DNA of 64,000 bases, taken from Metamycoplasma equirhinis (lineage in GTDB: Bacteria; Bacillota_I; Bacilli_A; Mycoplasmatales; Metamycoplasmataceae). Shown one piece after another: positions 10,785 to 24,271 of this stretch. Position numbers and translations under genes: made by a program. The stretch is taken from NCBI RefSeq assembly GCF_006385185.1, contig NZ_VFIX01000003.1, forward strand, positions 1 to 64,000, in the 5' to 3' direction. The notes under the pieces were generated by a model. It was given only the letters and a program-made list of their open reading frames with translations, did not search any database and was not told where the DNA came from. Position 1 is the stretch's first letter, and each line of letters starts with the position of its first letter.

Positions 10785-12146
10785 ATGATTTCAGATTACG
10801 AAACAAAACGTAATAAATCTATGTTATTAAAGGCAGCATACGAAGGAACAAGTTTTCCAAAATATGTTGCACAAAAAGCAAATTATATTACTGAAGATTT
10901 TGACGAAAACACAGCATATGTTTTCATATCAAAAGATATTCAAAATTACTACGACTTTTTGAAGGTTGTAGATGCAATTATTCTTTCTAAAAGAAGAAAC
11001 TATCAAATTGATATCGCTTCATTTGAAAGTTTAAATTTTTTAACTATTGAAGAAATTTTTAGAGCATTTGTGATGCGCATTGCATTCCATGATGCTAAAT
11101 TATATAATGTAAAACAAAACCAAAAAGAAAATGAAATTCAAATTTCTTTATTCTATGAAGATAAGTTGTTTTCAAAATTTGTTAAAAGATTAATTTTAAT
11201 TTCCGATGCTATTTCAAAAGCAAGAAATTTACAAACTACACCACCTAATGTTGCTACAAGTGAATATATAGCAACCAATGTAAAAAAGGATTTTACCGGA
11301 ATTGAAAATTTATCAATTAAGGCTTTAGGAAAATCTGAAATTGAAAAATTAGGTATGGGTTTAATGTTGGCAGTTAATGCCGGTAGTTCATACCAACCTA
11401 GAGTAGTAGTTATTGAATACATTGGTAATCCTTCAAGCAAAGAAAAGTTTGTTTATGTGGGAAAAGGTATTACTTTTGACACAGGAGGATACAACACTAA
11501 AGGCTATCATATGGAAGACATGAAGTTTGATATGTCAGGATCCGTAATTTGTGCATATGCAGTTAAAGCTATTGCTGAATTAAAAATCAAAGCAAACGTT
11601 TCGGCAATTATGATGTTAACTGACAATGCTATTGATACACATGCAACAGTTCCTGAATCAGTTGTAAAATCAATGAGTGGTAAAACAGTGGAAATTACAG
11701 ATACCGATGCTGAAGGTAGATTAGTATTGGCTGACGGCCTTTTCTATGGCGCAAAAACATTAAATGCGTCTTTATTAGTTGATGTTGCAACATTAACTGG
11801 CACAATGTTACGTGCTTTAGGAAAAACTTATTCTGGAATTTACTCAACTTCATGTCAAAGATGATCAGAATTTAGTGAAGCTGCAAAAATCGCTCATGAG
11901 AAAGTTTGAAGAATGCCAATGCATGAAGATTTTCATAAACCAAATAAAAATTCAAAAGTGGCCGATTTAAATAATTACAATAACAACGAAAAATCAGATT
12001 GCAATACCGCTGCAATGTTTTTAAAGGAATTTACAAATGGAATTGATTATATTCATTGTGATGTTGCTGGAACAGCAGATAATAAGGGAATAGGACTTGG
12101 TGTATTGATATCAACGCTTATCGAATTAGCAGAAGGTCAAAAATAG
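10785..12146 (+). CDS. M17 leucyl aminopeptidase, copy 1
   Basis: This 453-residue enzyme removes N-terminal residues from peptides and so supplies amino acids. The N-terminal 150 residues are a divergent macro-like domain; the catalytic domain follows. The metal and catalytic residues are all present: Lys227 and Asp232 in GKGITFDTGG, Asp in MKFDMSGS, and Asp308, Glu310 and Arg312 in [15 protein letters not shown]. The strand AMFLKEFTNG..YIHCDVAGTA is typical of the C-terminus. A second copy starts 10 nt downstream, so the two are cotranscribed from the promoter at 10728. Confidence 0.93.
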
Positions 12147-12156
12147 GAGAAAAATA

Positions 12157-13530
<1,374 letters not shown>

Positions 13531-13548
13531 ACATTATAAAACTAATAT

Positions 13549-13580
13549 AAGTCTCGTTACTAATGGCGGGATTTTTATTT
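13549..13580 (+). terminator. Terminator after aminopeptidase pair
   Basis: The arms around TCTCGTTA and TGGCGGGA pair with several G-U pairs and are followed by TTTTTATTTT. It lies 19 nt after the stop codon. Confidence 0.6.
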
Positions 13581-13632
13581 TACTTTATAACCCAACTACT
13601 GTATAATTTATAGAACAACAGGAGGCAATAAT

Positions 13633-14496
13633 TTGATATCTTTTTTTCAAAATATACGTAGAAAAATCAAAACCAAATCATATCGTTTTACAATTTACGA
13701 TATTGCATTGTTTGGTGTTTTGCTTGCGATTTATGTCCTTGCCTCAGTGTTTGAGAGATATGTCTTTGCCGGAACTTTTAAAATCGGCATAACATATGCA
13801 ATATTTATCGTTTTTGGCTTAGCTCTCGGTCCATTTAAGGGTGCCTTTTTAGGTGTATTATGCGATACCATTAGTCAAATTATTCATGGGATAGGTACCT
13901 GAATGATTGAATATGCAATTATCCCAGTTTTAATTTCATTTATTAGCGGATTTTTTATTCAATTAATTTTAAAAAGAAATAATTGAAATTGAATAGTAGG
14001 ATACATAATTTTAACGATTGTAACAATCATATTCACAGTTATTTTAATTGTTTATGGACATAAACTTCCAATTAACGAACATGCCCTAAAAACCAAAAAA
14101 ATAATTCCATGAAAAACAGCTATGACAATTGGAATAATCGGCATAGTATTTATTTGAATTTCTTCACTTATTTTCTCAATAATAAATGTAACGACAAAAA
14201 AAGTAAAAGTGAAGGCAAATGTTTCATTGTTGTTTTCAATATTAATTTTAGTATTTTTAGTTTTGATTATCTCTAGATGATTATGAGGTCCATTTGCATA
14301 TATTAATTATCGAAATCGCTTTCGAGCAGCAAATTGAGATTATGGAACATATTTCCCCATTTTCATGATTCCAATTATTTTCAAAAGCTTACTTGAGATT
14401 CCAATTTATTCAATAGTTATTTTTTCTATATATCCAATACTTTTATTGATTAGACAAAAAATACATTTCCACTCTAATAAAATTCACACATTTTAA
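13633..14496 (+). CDS. ECF transporter S component (substrate-binding), folate-type
   Basis: The 287-residue hydrophobic protein has about six to seven membrane segments. Its N-terminal part (FKIGITYAIFIVFGLALGP) is followed by KGAFLGVLCDTISQIIHG, a pattern typical of S components of energy-coupling-factor vitamin transporters such as FolT or QueT. It would bind a vitamin and dock with a shared EcfAAT module encoded elsewhere. The start is TTG, chosen because a near-perfect AGGAGG (13619-13624) sits 8 nt upstream and no ATG fits. A loop of about 100 residues between the hydrophobic blocks is longer than usual. The substrate is not certain. Confidence 0.72.
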
Positions 14497-14502
14497 AAAA
14501 AC

Positions 14503-14525
14503 AAAAAAGCCAGTTCGGCTTTTTG
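14503..14525. terminator. Bidirectional terminator
   Basis: AAAAAGCC and GGCTTTTT flank a 5-nt loop. It lies between two convergent genes (ECF S component and lipoprotein) and can serve both strands. Confidence 0.85.
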
Positions 14526-14527
14526 AT

Positions 14528-16693
14528 TTATTTTACAGAAACGCTATATTCGTATTTTTCATTATTGAATATAACTTCGATTTTTACCGAAAAACCTTTA
14601 GTTTTTTTAGTAAAACTTAAAATTTTTGCCTGTAATTTTTCGTTTTCTATTTTAATATCAAAATCATCATTTGTTTTAGGCTCATTAATCTTTTTGGTAA
14701 CCTTAATAGATTTTCCGTAGGCATTTCTAAACGCTTCTATTCTCAACTCTTGTGCTGAATAACCAGAATTATCAATTTCTACGCGTTTTGATACTAATGA
14801 AGTGTAATCTTTTGCAATGGTATTAGCAAGTGAGTTTAATGATAGTTTGATTGATTTAACTTTGTTGTTTTCAATAATAGGATCAGAAATAATTAAAACA
14901 TTTTGTGAATCCATCATGTGTTTACTATATGCAAAAATAAACACTTCACTTTTATTTTTGCCTGTTTCTTTATCAACATTAATGTGTTGTGCTTTAAGGA
15001 AATTAGCCCCTTCTTTAATTATTAATTCTTCAATTTTTTTGCTAATAAATTTTAGTTTACTTTTAGCGATAGAATCAAGAAATTTTTTATAAATAAGATT
15101 TGAACCATACTCATCGCTTGGTGTAGGCTTATAATCAATTAAATCTATTTTTTCGTATTCAATTTCATCTTCTAATGTCGCATTTGGTGCAAATTGATCC
15201 TCAAGAGGTTGTAGACCTTTTTTAACTCTAATATCATTTAAAATATTAATTCCTAATTTATCAAAGCTAATAGTCATCGTTTTGCTTACTTTTGGACTTT
15301 CTGTTCATTCATTAAAGCTTGCAGTTACCTCAATGCTAAAATCATTATTATCTTTTTTCACGCTACCAAAAGAATAATTTAAGTCATAATTTTTATTTTC
15401 AATTCAATAAGATTTATTTGTTAGATACTTATTTTTTTCTTTTTTGATATATGATTCATCCTTTGAATAGTAAGGATAAAGAATCGCTTTTTCTAATTCT
15501 TGTTTTAAATATTCTTTTTGTTTTTCTTCAGTTAATATGTGAGGATTCATGCCTTTGCTATATTCATTTGAAACCACAATTTCCTTTGATGAAGCAATAT
15601 CTATATTGGCGGCATATTTAAGAGTCAATTTAACAGTAACTTTATTGCTTTCTACTTTTAAATCACTTAATTCATATTGGTATTCAGAAATATCGGCACC
15701 GTTTATTGTATTAACTACAAAATTTGGCGAATTATTAATATTTAGTAAGTGATTTTTATGTACAGATTGATATGCTTTTTCATTTAAATATAAAACTTTG
15801 CAATTTAACAATAATGAATTAATTTTGTCGATAGCTTCTTTTTCGCTATTTATCATTTCTTGTGTCTTTTTTCAACCTTTAATAACATAAAATTTATTAC
15901 GCAAGTTGGTTACACCAGTTGTTTTGCTTTTTAATTTATAGATTATAGTAATATCGTTTGTCTCCACATTTATTGCTGGCTTATAGTAACTTAATTCATA
16001 TCCTTCAGGAATATTTTTCACAATTTTTTCGATATCAGCATCTTTTACAAAAACATCAGAAATATTAGGATATGAAAAGGTTGTGATTTTAGCTGCTTCT
16101 TCAACTTTCAACCCTTCTTCGCCATAAACTGTATCAATATTTAATTCAAAAGTTTCCTTTGAAATTATTAATTTGTCTTTATTAAATATTCCCGTTTTAA
16201 ATGTAACTTTTATAGATATATTGCCAGATTCTTCCTTTGTTTCAAGGTCTAGTATCGACGAAAATTTGTTTTTGCCCTTTTGAAGTGGTTCTTTAGCATT
16301 AATTAATTGATATATCTTATCCCTTTCAGAGTTTAATTTTCACAAAGTTCTTTGTTTTGCAACTTTTCAATTAATAGCCTCATCTTTTTTAAATGCAACT
16401 ATAGCTTTGTTATTGTACTCATAAAGAAATTTATAGTCTTTAACATTCTTGATTACTTCGTTGAAAAAATCTTCATTTTCTAAGTCTCTAGAAAAACTAG
16501 CCGGTGAAATTTGATTTCCTCATTCGTCTGCTAAGTTATTTTCTTCTTTGCTATCTTCAGGTTTTTTAGGTTCTTCTTGTTTTTTGTTTTCATTGGGTTT
16601 GTCTTTATTGCCGCATTTTGTAGCCATAAATATTGGCAAAGCCAATGTTGAAATAGAACCTAACAATAAAAATATATTTCTTTTCTTTTTCAT
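14528..16693 (-). CDS. Surface lipoprotein with repeated beta domains
   Basis: The 721-residue protein begins with a lipoprotein signal that ends MATKCGN, the K-before-C lipobox known from surface lipoproteins of M. bovis and M. agalactiae. A low-complexity linker rich in Lys, Glu, Asn and Pro follows (about residues 28-55). The rest is made of units of about 80-110 residues, each ending in a strand pair of the type xxITIIYKLKSK...NKFYVIKG or KVTVKLTLKYA...KEIVVS. This resembles the Lipoprotein_17 type of variable surface domain, and it is likely related in fold to the protein at 35289. It is expected to be exposed on the cell surface. AAGGAA precedes the ATG. No catalytic motif was seen. Confidence 0.83.
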
Positions 16694-16710
16694 ATTCAAT
16701 TCCTTATTTA

Positions 16711-16740
16711 AAAATAAAAGGACACCAAAAACGGTGCCCG
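16711..16740 (-). terminator. Terminator downstream of gyrA, inside lipoprotein leader
   Basis: On the minus strand GGGCACC and GGTGTCC pair (one G-U) around a 6-nt loop and are followed by TTTTATTTTT. It sits 85 nt after gyrA but only about 10 nt before the ribosome-binding site of the next lipoprotein gene. Confidence 0.75.
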
Positions 16741-16824
16741 TGCAACTACATATATATTCAATTACAAATATTTAAAAATATTTCGTATCGTTTTAAATAC
16801 ATACGCAATAAATTATAAATAAAT

Positions 16825-19524
16825 TTATAAATTATTTTCAAATTCTGTAGTTATTTCAATAGTTTCGCTTTCAGTTAATTCTCTATCTGTACAAATTTCA
16901 CTCTGATCTAAGATTTTTGCCACGCCGACAATCTTTGTATTTCTGCCCTTTAAATTAACTAATTTAACTCCTTTAGTGTTTCTGCCTGTTACGGAAACAT
17001 CTTTTAAAGAAAATCTTATTGCAATACCGTCGCTGGTCATTATAATTAAATCTTCCACACCATGAACACAAGCTGCATAAATTAAATCCCCAGCTTTATC
17101 TTGATTTAGTGCAATAACACCTTTTGCTGCACGATTGGTTTTTCTAAAGTTTTCAACTAATGTAAGTTTTCCAAAACCGTCTGTGCCCATGCAAAAAATG
17201 TACTTACCTTCTTCAGACGATGAAATTGAAACAACGCGTTCACCATTTTCGAGTCTAATTCCTTGTACACCACACGCAGTTCTACTTAGTGGACGCAATT
17301 GTTCGCCATCAAATCTATTCATTCTACTATTTGAAGCCGCAATAAATATTTCTTCTTGTTTGTTTACAACTAAAGCATCAATTAATTCATCCTCATCTTT
17401 AAGCGTTAAAGCGATCTTCCCGTTTCGATTTATTCTTTGATATTCAAAAATATTAGTTTTTTTAACTGTTCCAAACTTTGAAACAGTTAGTAAATATTCA
17501 TTTTCTAAGTATTCTTTTATCGCAAGAATTTTAACAATCTTTTCATCCTTTTCGATTGCAGAAATGATGTTAACAATAGGGATTCCTTTTGATTGTTTTG
17601 TGCCGATAGGAACTTCATGCCCTCTTATTTTATAAACCTTAGCCTTGTTTGTAAAAATTAGTAAGTCGGTGTGAGTGCCAGCCGATAAAATACCACGAAT
17701 ATCATCATCTTGGTAGGTCTTGGCAGTTGTTACGCCAACACCTCCACGTTTTTGTTCACGATATTCATCAATATCTAAACGTTTAACGTAGTTATTTGCT
17801 GAAACAGTGACAATAATATCTTTCTGAGGAATTAAGTCTTCATTATCAATATTGCTTAATTCATCTCATTTAATTTCACTTCTACGTTTATCGCCATATA
17901 GGTTTTTAATTTCTTGTAATTCAAAAACAATTAATTCAATTAATAATTCATGGCTTGCTAAAATTTTTCTATATTCAGCAATTCGATCATGAACTAAAGA
18001 AAGTTCTTCGTTCATTTTCTCAATTGCAAGACCAGTTAATCTACCAAGTTTCATGTCAACAATAGCCTTAGTTTGAATTTCAGTAAGACTAAATTCTTTA
18101 GCTAATGTTTCTTGTGCTTCGCTATCTGTCTTTGAATGTTTAATTATTTCGATTACCCGATCAATATTTTCAACACAAATTTTTAATCCTTCTAAGATAT
18201 GTGCACGTGCTAGATCTTTTTCTAAATCAAAATTTAGTCTTCTTGTAGTAACATCAATTTGGTGTTTTAAATAAACTTCCAAACATTCTTTTAAATTCAA
18301 TAATCTAGGTTCATTATTTACCAAAGCAATCATATTAAATGAAAAATTACTTTGCAATCTTGTTAATTTATATAACTTGTTTAATATAACTTCAGGTACA
18401 AAAGTTTTTTTGACATCAATAACTACTCTAATGCCATCACGATTAGATTCGTCTCTAAAGTCTGCAATTCCCTCAATTTTTTTGTCTTTAATTAATTCAC
18501 CGATTTTTTCCATGATTTCGGTCTTTTTAATTTCATAAGGGATTTCAGTAAAAATTATTTTACTTTTACCATTATTAAGTTCTTGTATATTAGCTTTAGC
18601 ACGAATTGTAATTGAACCACGACCTGTATTATACGCATCAATCAAACCTTGCTTATTAAAAATAATTCCGCCAGTTGGAAAATCGGGTGCCAAAACATGT
18701 TCCATTAATTGTTCAATAGTTACATTTGGGTTTTTAGCAAGTAAACAAACAGCGTCAATAACTTCGTTTAGATTGTGCGGTGGAATATTAGTTGCCATAC
18801 CGACAGCAATACCACTCGTGCCAGAAACTAATAGATTAGGAAAGCGAGCGGGTAAAACTACAGGCTCTTTTTCAGTCCCATCATAGTTATCAATAAAGTC
18901 AACAGTATTTTTCTTAATACTATCAACCATTGTTCCAGCAATTTTACTCATTCTAGCTTCGGTATAACGCATAGCTGCAGCTTCGTCACCGTCAATTGAA
19001 CCAAAGTTACCATGACCATCAATTAAAGGATAACGTAATGAAAAATCTTGCGCCATTCTAACCATAGCTTCGTAAACTGAAGAATCGCCGTGTGGGTGAT
19101 ACTTACCTAAAACGTCCCCAACGATACGAGCAGATTTTTTATGAGGGGCTGTATAAAACATTCCCAATTCGCTCATACCATATAAAATTCTTCTATGAAC
19201 AGGTTTTAACCCATCACGAGCATCTGGTAAAGCACGAGCAACAATAACACTCATTGCATATTCAATAAACGAAGATTTCATTACGGTTGCTAAATTAGCG
19301 GGTTTCAAACCATTTTGTTCATTTTCAAGCAACTGTGGTGTAACTTTATATCCTTCTTTATTTTGCGGAATATCTTCCTCATCATCATCTTCTATAACCG
19401 GCGCTTTTTCATCATCGAAAACCTTTTTGATAGTATCATCAAAATCATAATATTTGCTATCATCATCTTGCTCTTGAAAGTCTTCTTCAAGCAATTTCTT
19501 TTCTTCTTCATCAGAATTTTTCAT
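16825..19524 (-). CDS. gyrA: DNA gyrase subunit A
   Basis: GyrA cuts and rejoins DNA in the A2B2 gyrase, which introduces negative supercoils. The 899-residue reading includes the quinolone-resistance region [17 protein letters not shown] (Ser and Glu at the two hot-spot positions, the susceptible-type arrangement), the catalytic RYTEARM with the active Tyr, and the C-terminal beta-pinwheel with a GyrA-box, QKRGGVG. The GyrA-box argues for gyrA over parC. The start at 19524 was preferred to ATG 19536 because GGAGAGA is well placed before it. About 70 very acidic residues (Asp/Glu runs) precede the conserved core, which is unusual. A terminator follows the gene. Confidence 0.94.
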
Positions 19525-19646
19525 AATTCTCTCCATGTTAGTAATAGAACTTAATAATATGTAATATTATTATACCAAATATTGTGTATTAATATTGTCT
19601 AATCATAGTTATTCATTAACGACTAAGACAAAATAAATTTTATTAG

Positions 19647-20270
19647 TTATTTTCCTTTTTTATTTTGAAAGTTAAAGGCAATAAAATTGATGTTCTTTTT
19701 TTGTTCAAAAAATTTTGTTTCATAATCAGTAAAATGATTTTCAATTTCAAAATTACAATTATGTAAATCAGTTGTTTTATAAATGATATTTGCCTTTATA
19801 TAAGCCAATTCTTCTAAAGCAAATTCATATAAATCATCATTATCTGACTTAAAATATACAATCCCGTTAGTGGCCAATATGTCTTCATATTTTCTTAAAA
19901 AATATCTATAAACTAACCGGCGTTTAAAATGTCTTTTTTTAGGTCAAGGATCGGAAAAAGTTAGTCAAATTGTGCTAGTTTTTCCGATGAAATATTTATC
20001 CAACAAATTTGCATCGCCTATTAAAATATACATATTATTTAAAGATTCTTTTTCAATTTTACGTAATGCACTTAGGGCAGGGGTTGAATATTTTTCCATG
20101 CCGATAAAGACTTTATTGGAATTATTTTTAGCGAGTTCCGCAAGCATTTTGCCTTTGCCCATACCGATTTCTAATACAGTATTTTCATTAAGTTCATATG
20201 GAAATGATGTAATAGCAAATCGACTTGCATTAATCATTCCTTCAGCGTTTTTATTAAATCTTAATCTCAT
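19647..20270 (-). CDS. trmB: tRNA (guanine-N7-)-methyltransferase
   Basis: TrmB makes m7G46 in the variable loop of tRNAs using S-adenosylmethionine. The 207-residue protein has the SAM-binding motif VLEIGMGKGKML at about residues 33-44, IGMEKYS with the acidic ribose-binding residue, and the family-specific FSDPWPKKRHFKRRL. One TGA is read as Trp. It lies about 120 nt upstream of gyrA on the same strand with a possible promoter between them. No strong ribosome-binding site was seen before its ATG. Confidence 0.93.
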
Positions 20271-20464
20271 GTAATAAATGATATATATTTTTCCAAATGC
20301 TAATAAATTATTGTAAGAATTTCACAATTTAGTAACTTCGGTTCAGGATTTTTATAATATTTGCTATTATATTAATAGGTAATTTATTACTTTCACATTA
20401 TTTAATTATTAATATTTTAATTAGAACTTTAATCAAAAAACTATCTATAAATGGAATTTTAATC

Positions 20465-21079
20465 ATGAATGAGGAAAAAACAATTACTAGTTTTCAGGAT
20501 CTTTTTAATGAGCCTGATTATAGTAGTAAAATTCAAAAAAACCATCGCAAACTATTTGAAATGGGCGAAATTACAACAATTCAAGCCTTTAAATACGATG
20601 GTTCATTATATCGACAATACGAAGGCGCTAAAATAGTAGCAAATTTTGATGATTTTGTGGTTGTTTTATTAATTAAAAGTAAAGTTATGGAAGATAATAT
20701 CAATTGAGTAGTATCTGACCCAATACTTTTCTTTTTTGCAAAAAACAAATTCTATAATGCTAGCATCACATTAAACAAACGCAAAGATAATTATATTTAT
20801 ATCAATTTGGCTAGTCCATTTTTTATAGAAGATGGAATAATTAAATATATTGACTTTGATATTGACATTAAAAGTTATGTTGATAAAGACTTTAATGTTA
20901 TTGATTGACAGGATTTTAAAGAATCAATTGTGAAATATAATTATTCATTAAAATTAATTTACAAGATTTATGATGAACTTGATTTTTTACAAGAGCAACA
21001 TAAAACAAAAAATGGAATATTTTCAAAAAAACTAATTGATGGATTAACAAAAATGTTAATAGAATCTGGCGACATATAA
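20465..21079 (+). CDS. DUF402 family protein, putative nucleotide phosphatase
   Basis: The 204-residue protein matches the DUF402 (Ntdp-like) pattern: GSLYRQYEGAKIVANFDDFVV, then NWVVSDPILFFFAK, and the metal-binding stretch IKYIDFDIDIKSY..DFNVIDWQDF rich in Asp. Characterised members hydrolyse nucleoside tri- and diphosphates with a divalent metal. It stands alone on the plus strand between two minus-strand units, converging on ftsH with an 11-nt gap. The ribosome-binding site is weak (TGGAA). The function is assigned by family pattern only. Confidence 0.72.
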
Positions 21080-21090
21080 AAAAAGAAGAT

Positions 21091-23271
21091 TTAGTTTTCT
21101 TCCTTAGGAGAATTTTTATCTTCTTTTTTATTTATATTATGTTTTTCTAGTTCGTTGTCTAGATCGGTTTTATATTTATCTTCTTCAATATTTTTCTTTC
21201 CAGAAACTTCATTGAATAAGGTATCAAAATCGCTTTGCGAGTATTCGCTATGTAAACTTTCCTTTGTCTTATTGATTGCAGGAGGCAATTTCATATTTTT
21301 TTCGATATATTCAATTTCCTCAGCCACAATTGTTTCATTAATAATTAAAGCATCTTTAATTAACTCTAGAAGTTCACGATTTTCCGAAATAATTTTATGT
21401 GCATTTTTTTCTGCGGTTAAAATAATTTTTCTAATTTCGTCATCAATTTCTTGGCCAACCTTGTTTGAAAATGAAGCATTTTTCATATAGTCTCTTCCCA
21501 AGAAAGGATTTGAACTATCTTCTTCATATTTAATAGGCCCTAAATCAGATAAACCTCATTCAGTTACCATCTTTCTTGCAATGCTTGTTGCTTTAGCTAT
21601 ATCATCGCTTGCGCCAGTTGATACATTATCTTTACCATAAATTATTGCTTCAGCAACACGGCCGCCCATGAATGATGTAATTATTGCGATTAATTCAGTT
21701 TTTGAATGATTATATTTTTCTTCTTCGGGCATCATTAGATTGTAACCGCCAGCTTTTCCTCTTGGAATAATGGTGATTTTTTGAACTTTATTTCCGCCCT
21801 TAATTTTTAAACCTACAACAGCATGTCCAGCTTCGTGATAAGCTACTGCAATATTTTCCTTTTGCGAAATAGTTCTTGATTTTTTAGCCGGTCCTGCCAT
21901 TACTCTATCAATTGCTTCATCAATATGCGCTATTGATATAATTTCATTTTTTTCTCTAACACTTAATAAAGCAGCTTCATTAATAACATTTTCTAATTGT
22001 GCCCCTGAAAAACCAGGAGTTCTACGCGCAACATGCGCAAAGTTCACAGAATTATCAATTCTTTTGCCACGTGCATGTAATTTTAAAATAGCTTCCCTTT
22101 CTTTAATATCTGGTAATGCCACTGTTATTGTTCTATCGAAACGACCCGGTCTTAGTAAAGCAGGGTCTAAAACATCGGTTCTGTTTGTAGCTGCCATGAT
22201 TAAAATTCCACTATTTTCTTGAATCCCATCCATTTCAACTAGCAATTGGTTAAGAGTTTGTTCGCGTTCGTCGTTTCCTCCACCAATACCAGCGCCACGC
22301 GATCTACCAACAGCGTCTAATTCATCTATGAAAATTATTGCAGGTGCATTTTTTCTAGCATCTTCAAACATATCTCTAACTCTTTTTGCACCAAGCCCTA
22401 CAAACATTTCAACAAAGTTAGATGCTGAAATAAAGAAAAATGGTACATTTGCTTCGCCAGCTGTAGCTTTAGCAATTAAAGTTTTACCGGTTCCTGGAGG
22501 GCCGCCCAATAAAATACCTTTTGGAATTCTAGCTCCAGCAGCAGAATATTTTTTAGGATTTTTTAAATAATCCACTAATTCCATAACTTCTTCTTTAACT
22601 TCTTCATTACCCGCTATGTCGCTAAATTTTTTGTTAGTAAATACTCTTTGTGCAACAGATTTAGAATTATAAGATCCGGCAATTCCTCTACCAAAACCAC
22701 CAAAAAATGATGCTATAGTAGTAATAATAATTATTCCGAAAAATAAAACTCAAATTGCTGGCATAATGTATTGATTAAATACACTAGGACCTGCTTGTCT
22801 TGTTGCGGAATATATTCCTTTTTGCAATAAACCGCTACCATCTTTGTATGCCAAACATTTATTTACTGCGTCTATAAAAGAAGTTCCTACTGCTCATTCT
22901 TTTACAGCATTTGGCATTTCTCGTGCGGTAATACCACTCACTATAGTTGTGAATGTATATTTTGTTCCTTTAAAAAACTCATTATTCAATAAAACTTTTA
23001 ATTGTGCCTCACTGCCATTGATTCTTATGGTTCATGTGTCAGCGTAATAATTTTCTACTCACCTAGAAATGTATAAATTATCGCTGGTATTTTTTGATGT
23101 TTCTTTAACAATTTTTTCAAGAAAATCTATACCTTGATAATTTACTAAATTTTCTCTAATTATTCGGTTGATTATTAGCGCAGATACTACTAAAACGACA
23201 GCACTAATAAAAATAATGAAAACTCATTTTAAACCAAATTTGCGAGTTTTATTAGGTTTGTTTTCGTTCAT
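21091..23271 (-). CDS. ftsH: ATP-dependent zinc metalloprotease FtsH
   Basis: FtsH degrades misfolded membrane and cytosolic proteins. The 726-residue protein has two membrane helices (about residues 15-40 and 165-190) around an extracytoplasmic domain, then the AAA module with Walker [10 protein letters not shown], Walker [13 protein letters not shown] and arginine fingers in LLRPGRFDR, then the zinc protease motif HEAGH. The C-terminal tail of about 60 residues is charged and low in complexity. AGAAAGGA precedes the ATG. It is the last gene of the cluster recD2-pth-tilS-ftsH; the tilS-ftsH order is conserved widely in Firmicutes and mollicutes. Confidence 0.96.
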
Positions 23272-23326
23272 TTTTATCCTTTCTATAGGTTTTTATTTAA
23301 TTAATTATAAAGAAAATTGAAAATTT

Positions 23327-24271
23327 TTAAACTATTGGCGAAAAACTCGAAAAAAACAATTTATTTTTTCTCTTAAACAATTTGTTTGTGCTGTTAAGTT
23401 TATAAATTGCCGTGCGATTTTTTGAGCAAACGAAATCAACAATTGAAAAAAGTTTTTTTGATGTTAAATTAATATTTTTATAATTTTTAGTTATTAGCAA
23501 GAAAACAATTGATTGTTGCATGTCGCGGCTGACTAATTTTTTAAACATATCACAATCAAAATTGTTTTTTTCTCATTCATCATAAAATTTTTCTACTAAA
23601 AAAACAAAATTATCATTTTCATTATTCAAATCTATAAATTCAGTAAATTTTTTTTGTTTTTCTGCAATTGTAATAGTGTTTAATTCTAATCGTATTTTAT
23701 TGCGCGTATATATCGGCATTTCGTTTGTTGAATCTGTGGCAAACAAAAGCGAATTTTTATTACATAAATCAATAATTTCCTTTTTTCATCATAAATAGAG
23801 CATTGGCCTGAAAATATTCATTGAAAGTAGATTTCCGTCAATTTTTATTCCATATAAAAATGGTGTTCGATTCGATCTTTGTTGCATGAGCGCGGTTTCT
23901 AAAAAATCATCCTTTTGATGAGCTAATAGTAACAATGTGCAATTGTATTTTTTATATATTTCACTATAGAATTCATAACGTTCATCACGTGCAATTGATT
24001 GAAAATTACCAATTTGGTAATCACTATGTAAATTTAGAATCTCGCAAGGAATATTATTTTCTAAACAAAAATTTTTTACCAAAGCTTGGTCATAGTTAGA
24101 GTCAATTCGTTTATTGTAATTGACATGTGCAACTACAATGTTTTTGGCTTTCATTAAATTTAAAAGTCACATCGAGTCGGGTCCGCCACTAACACCGATT
24201 AGTATTTTTTGTTCAATATCAATTGAATGTTTTTTAAAAACATCTATAAGTTCTTCAAATTCATTATTCAT
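23327..24271 (-). CDS. tilS: tRNA(Ile)-lysidine synthase
   Basis: TilS turns C34 of the minor tRNA-Ile (CAU) into lysidine, so that it reads AUA codons; the enzyme is essential in an AT-rich genome. The 314-residue protein has the PP-loop GVSGGPDS at about residues 26-33, then VVAHVNYNKR and the LLLAHQKDDFLETALMQ segment that contains the His and Asp used for adenylation. The C-terminal part is short compared with the E. coli enzyme, as is usual in mollicutes. It overlaps pth by 8 nt and lies 55 nt before ftsH. Confidence 0.93.

Noticed and set aside
16548..16775. Plus-strand frames inside the minus-strand lipoprotein and other long minus-strand genes
   Set aside because: These are shadows of the real coding strand with Ser/Phe/Leu-rich composition and no ribosome-binding sites.
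16825..19524. parC in place of gyrA
   Set aside because: The C-terminal domain contains a GyrA-box (QKRGGVG).
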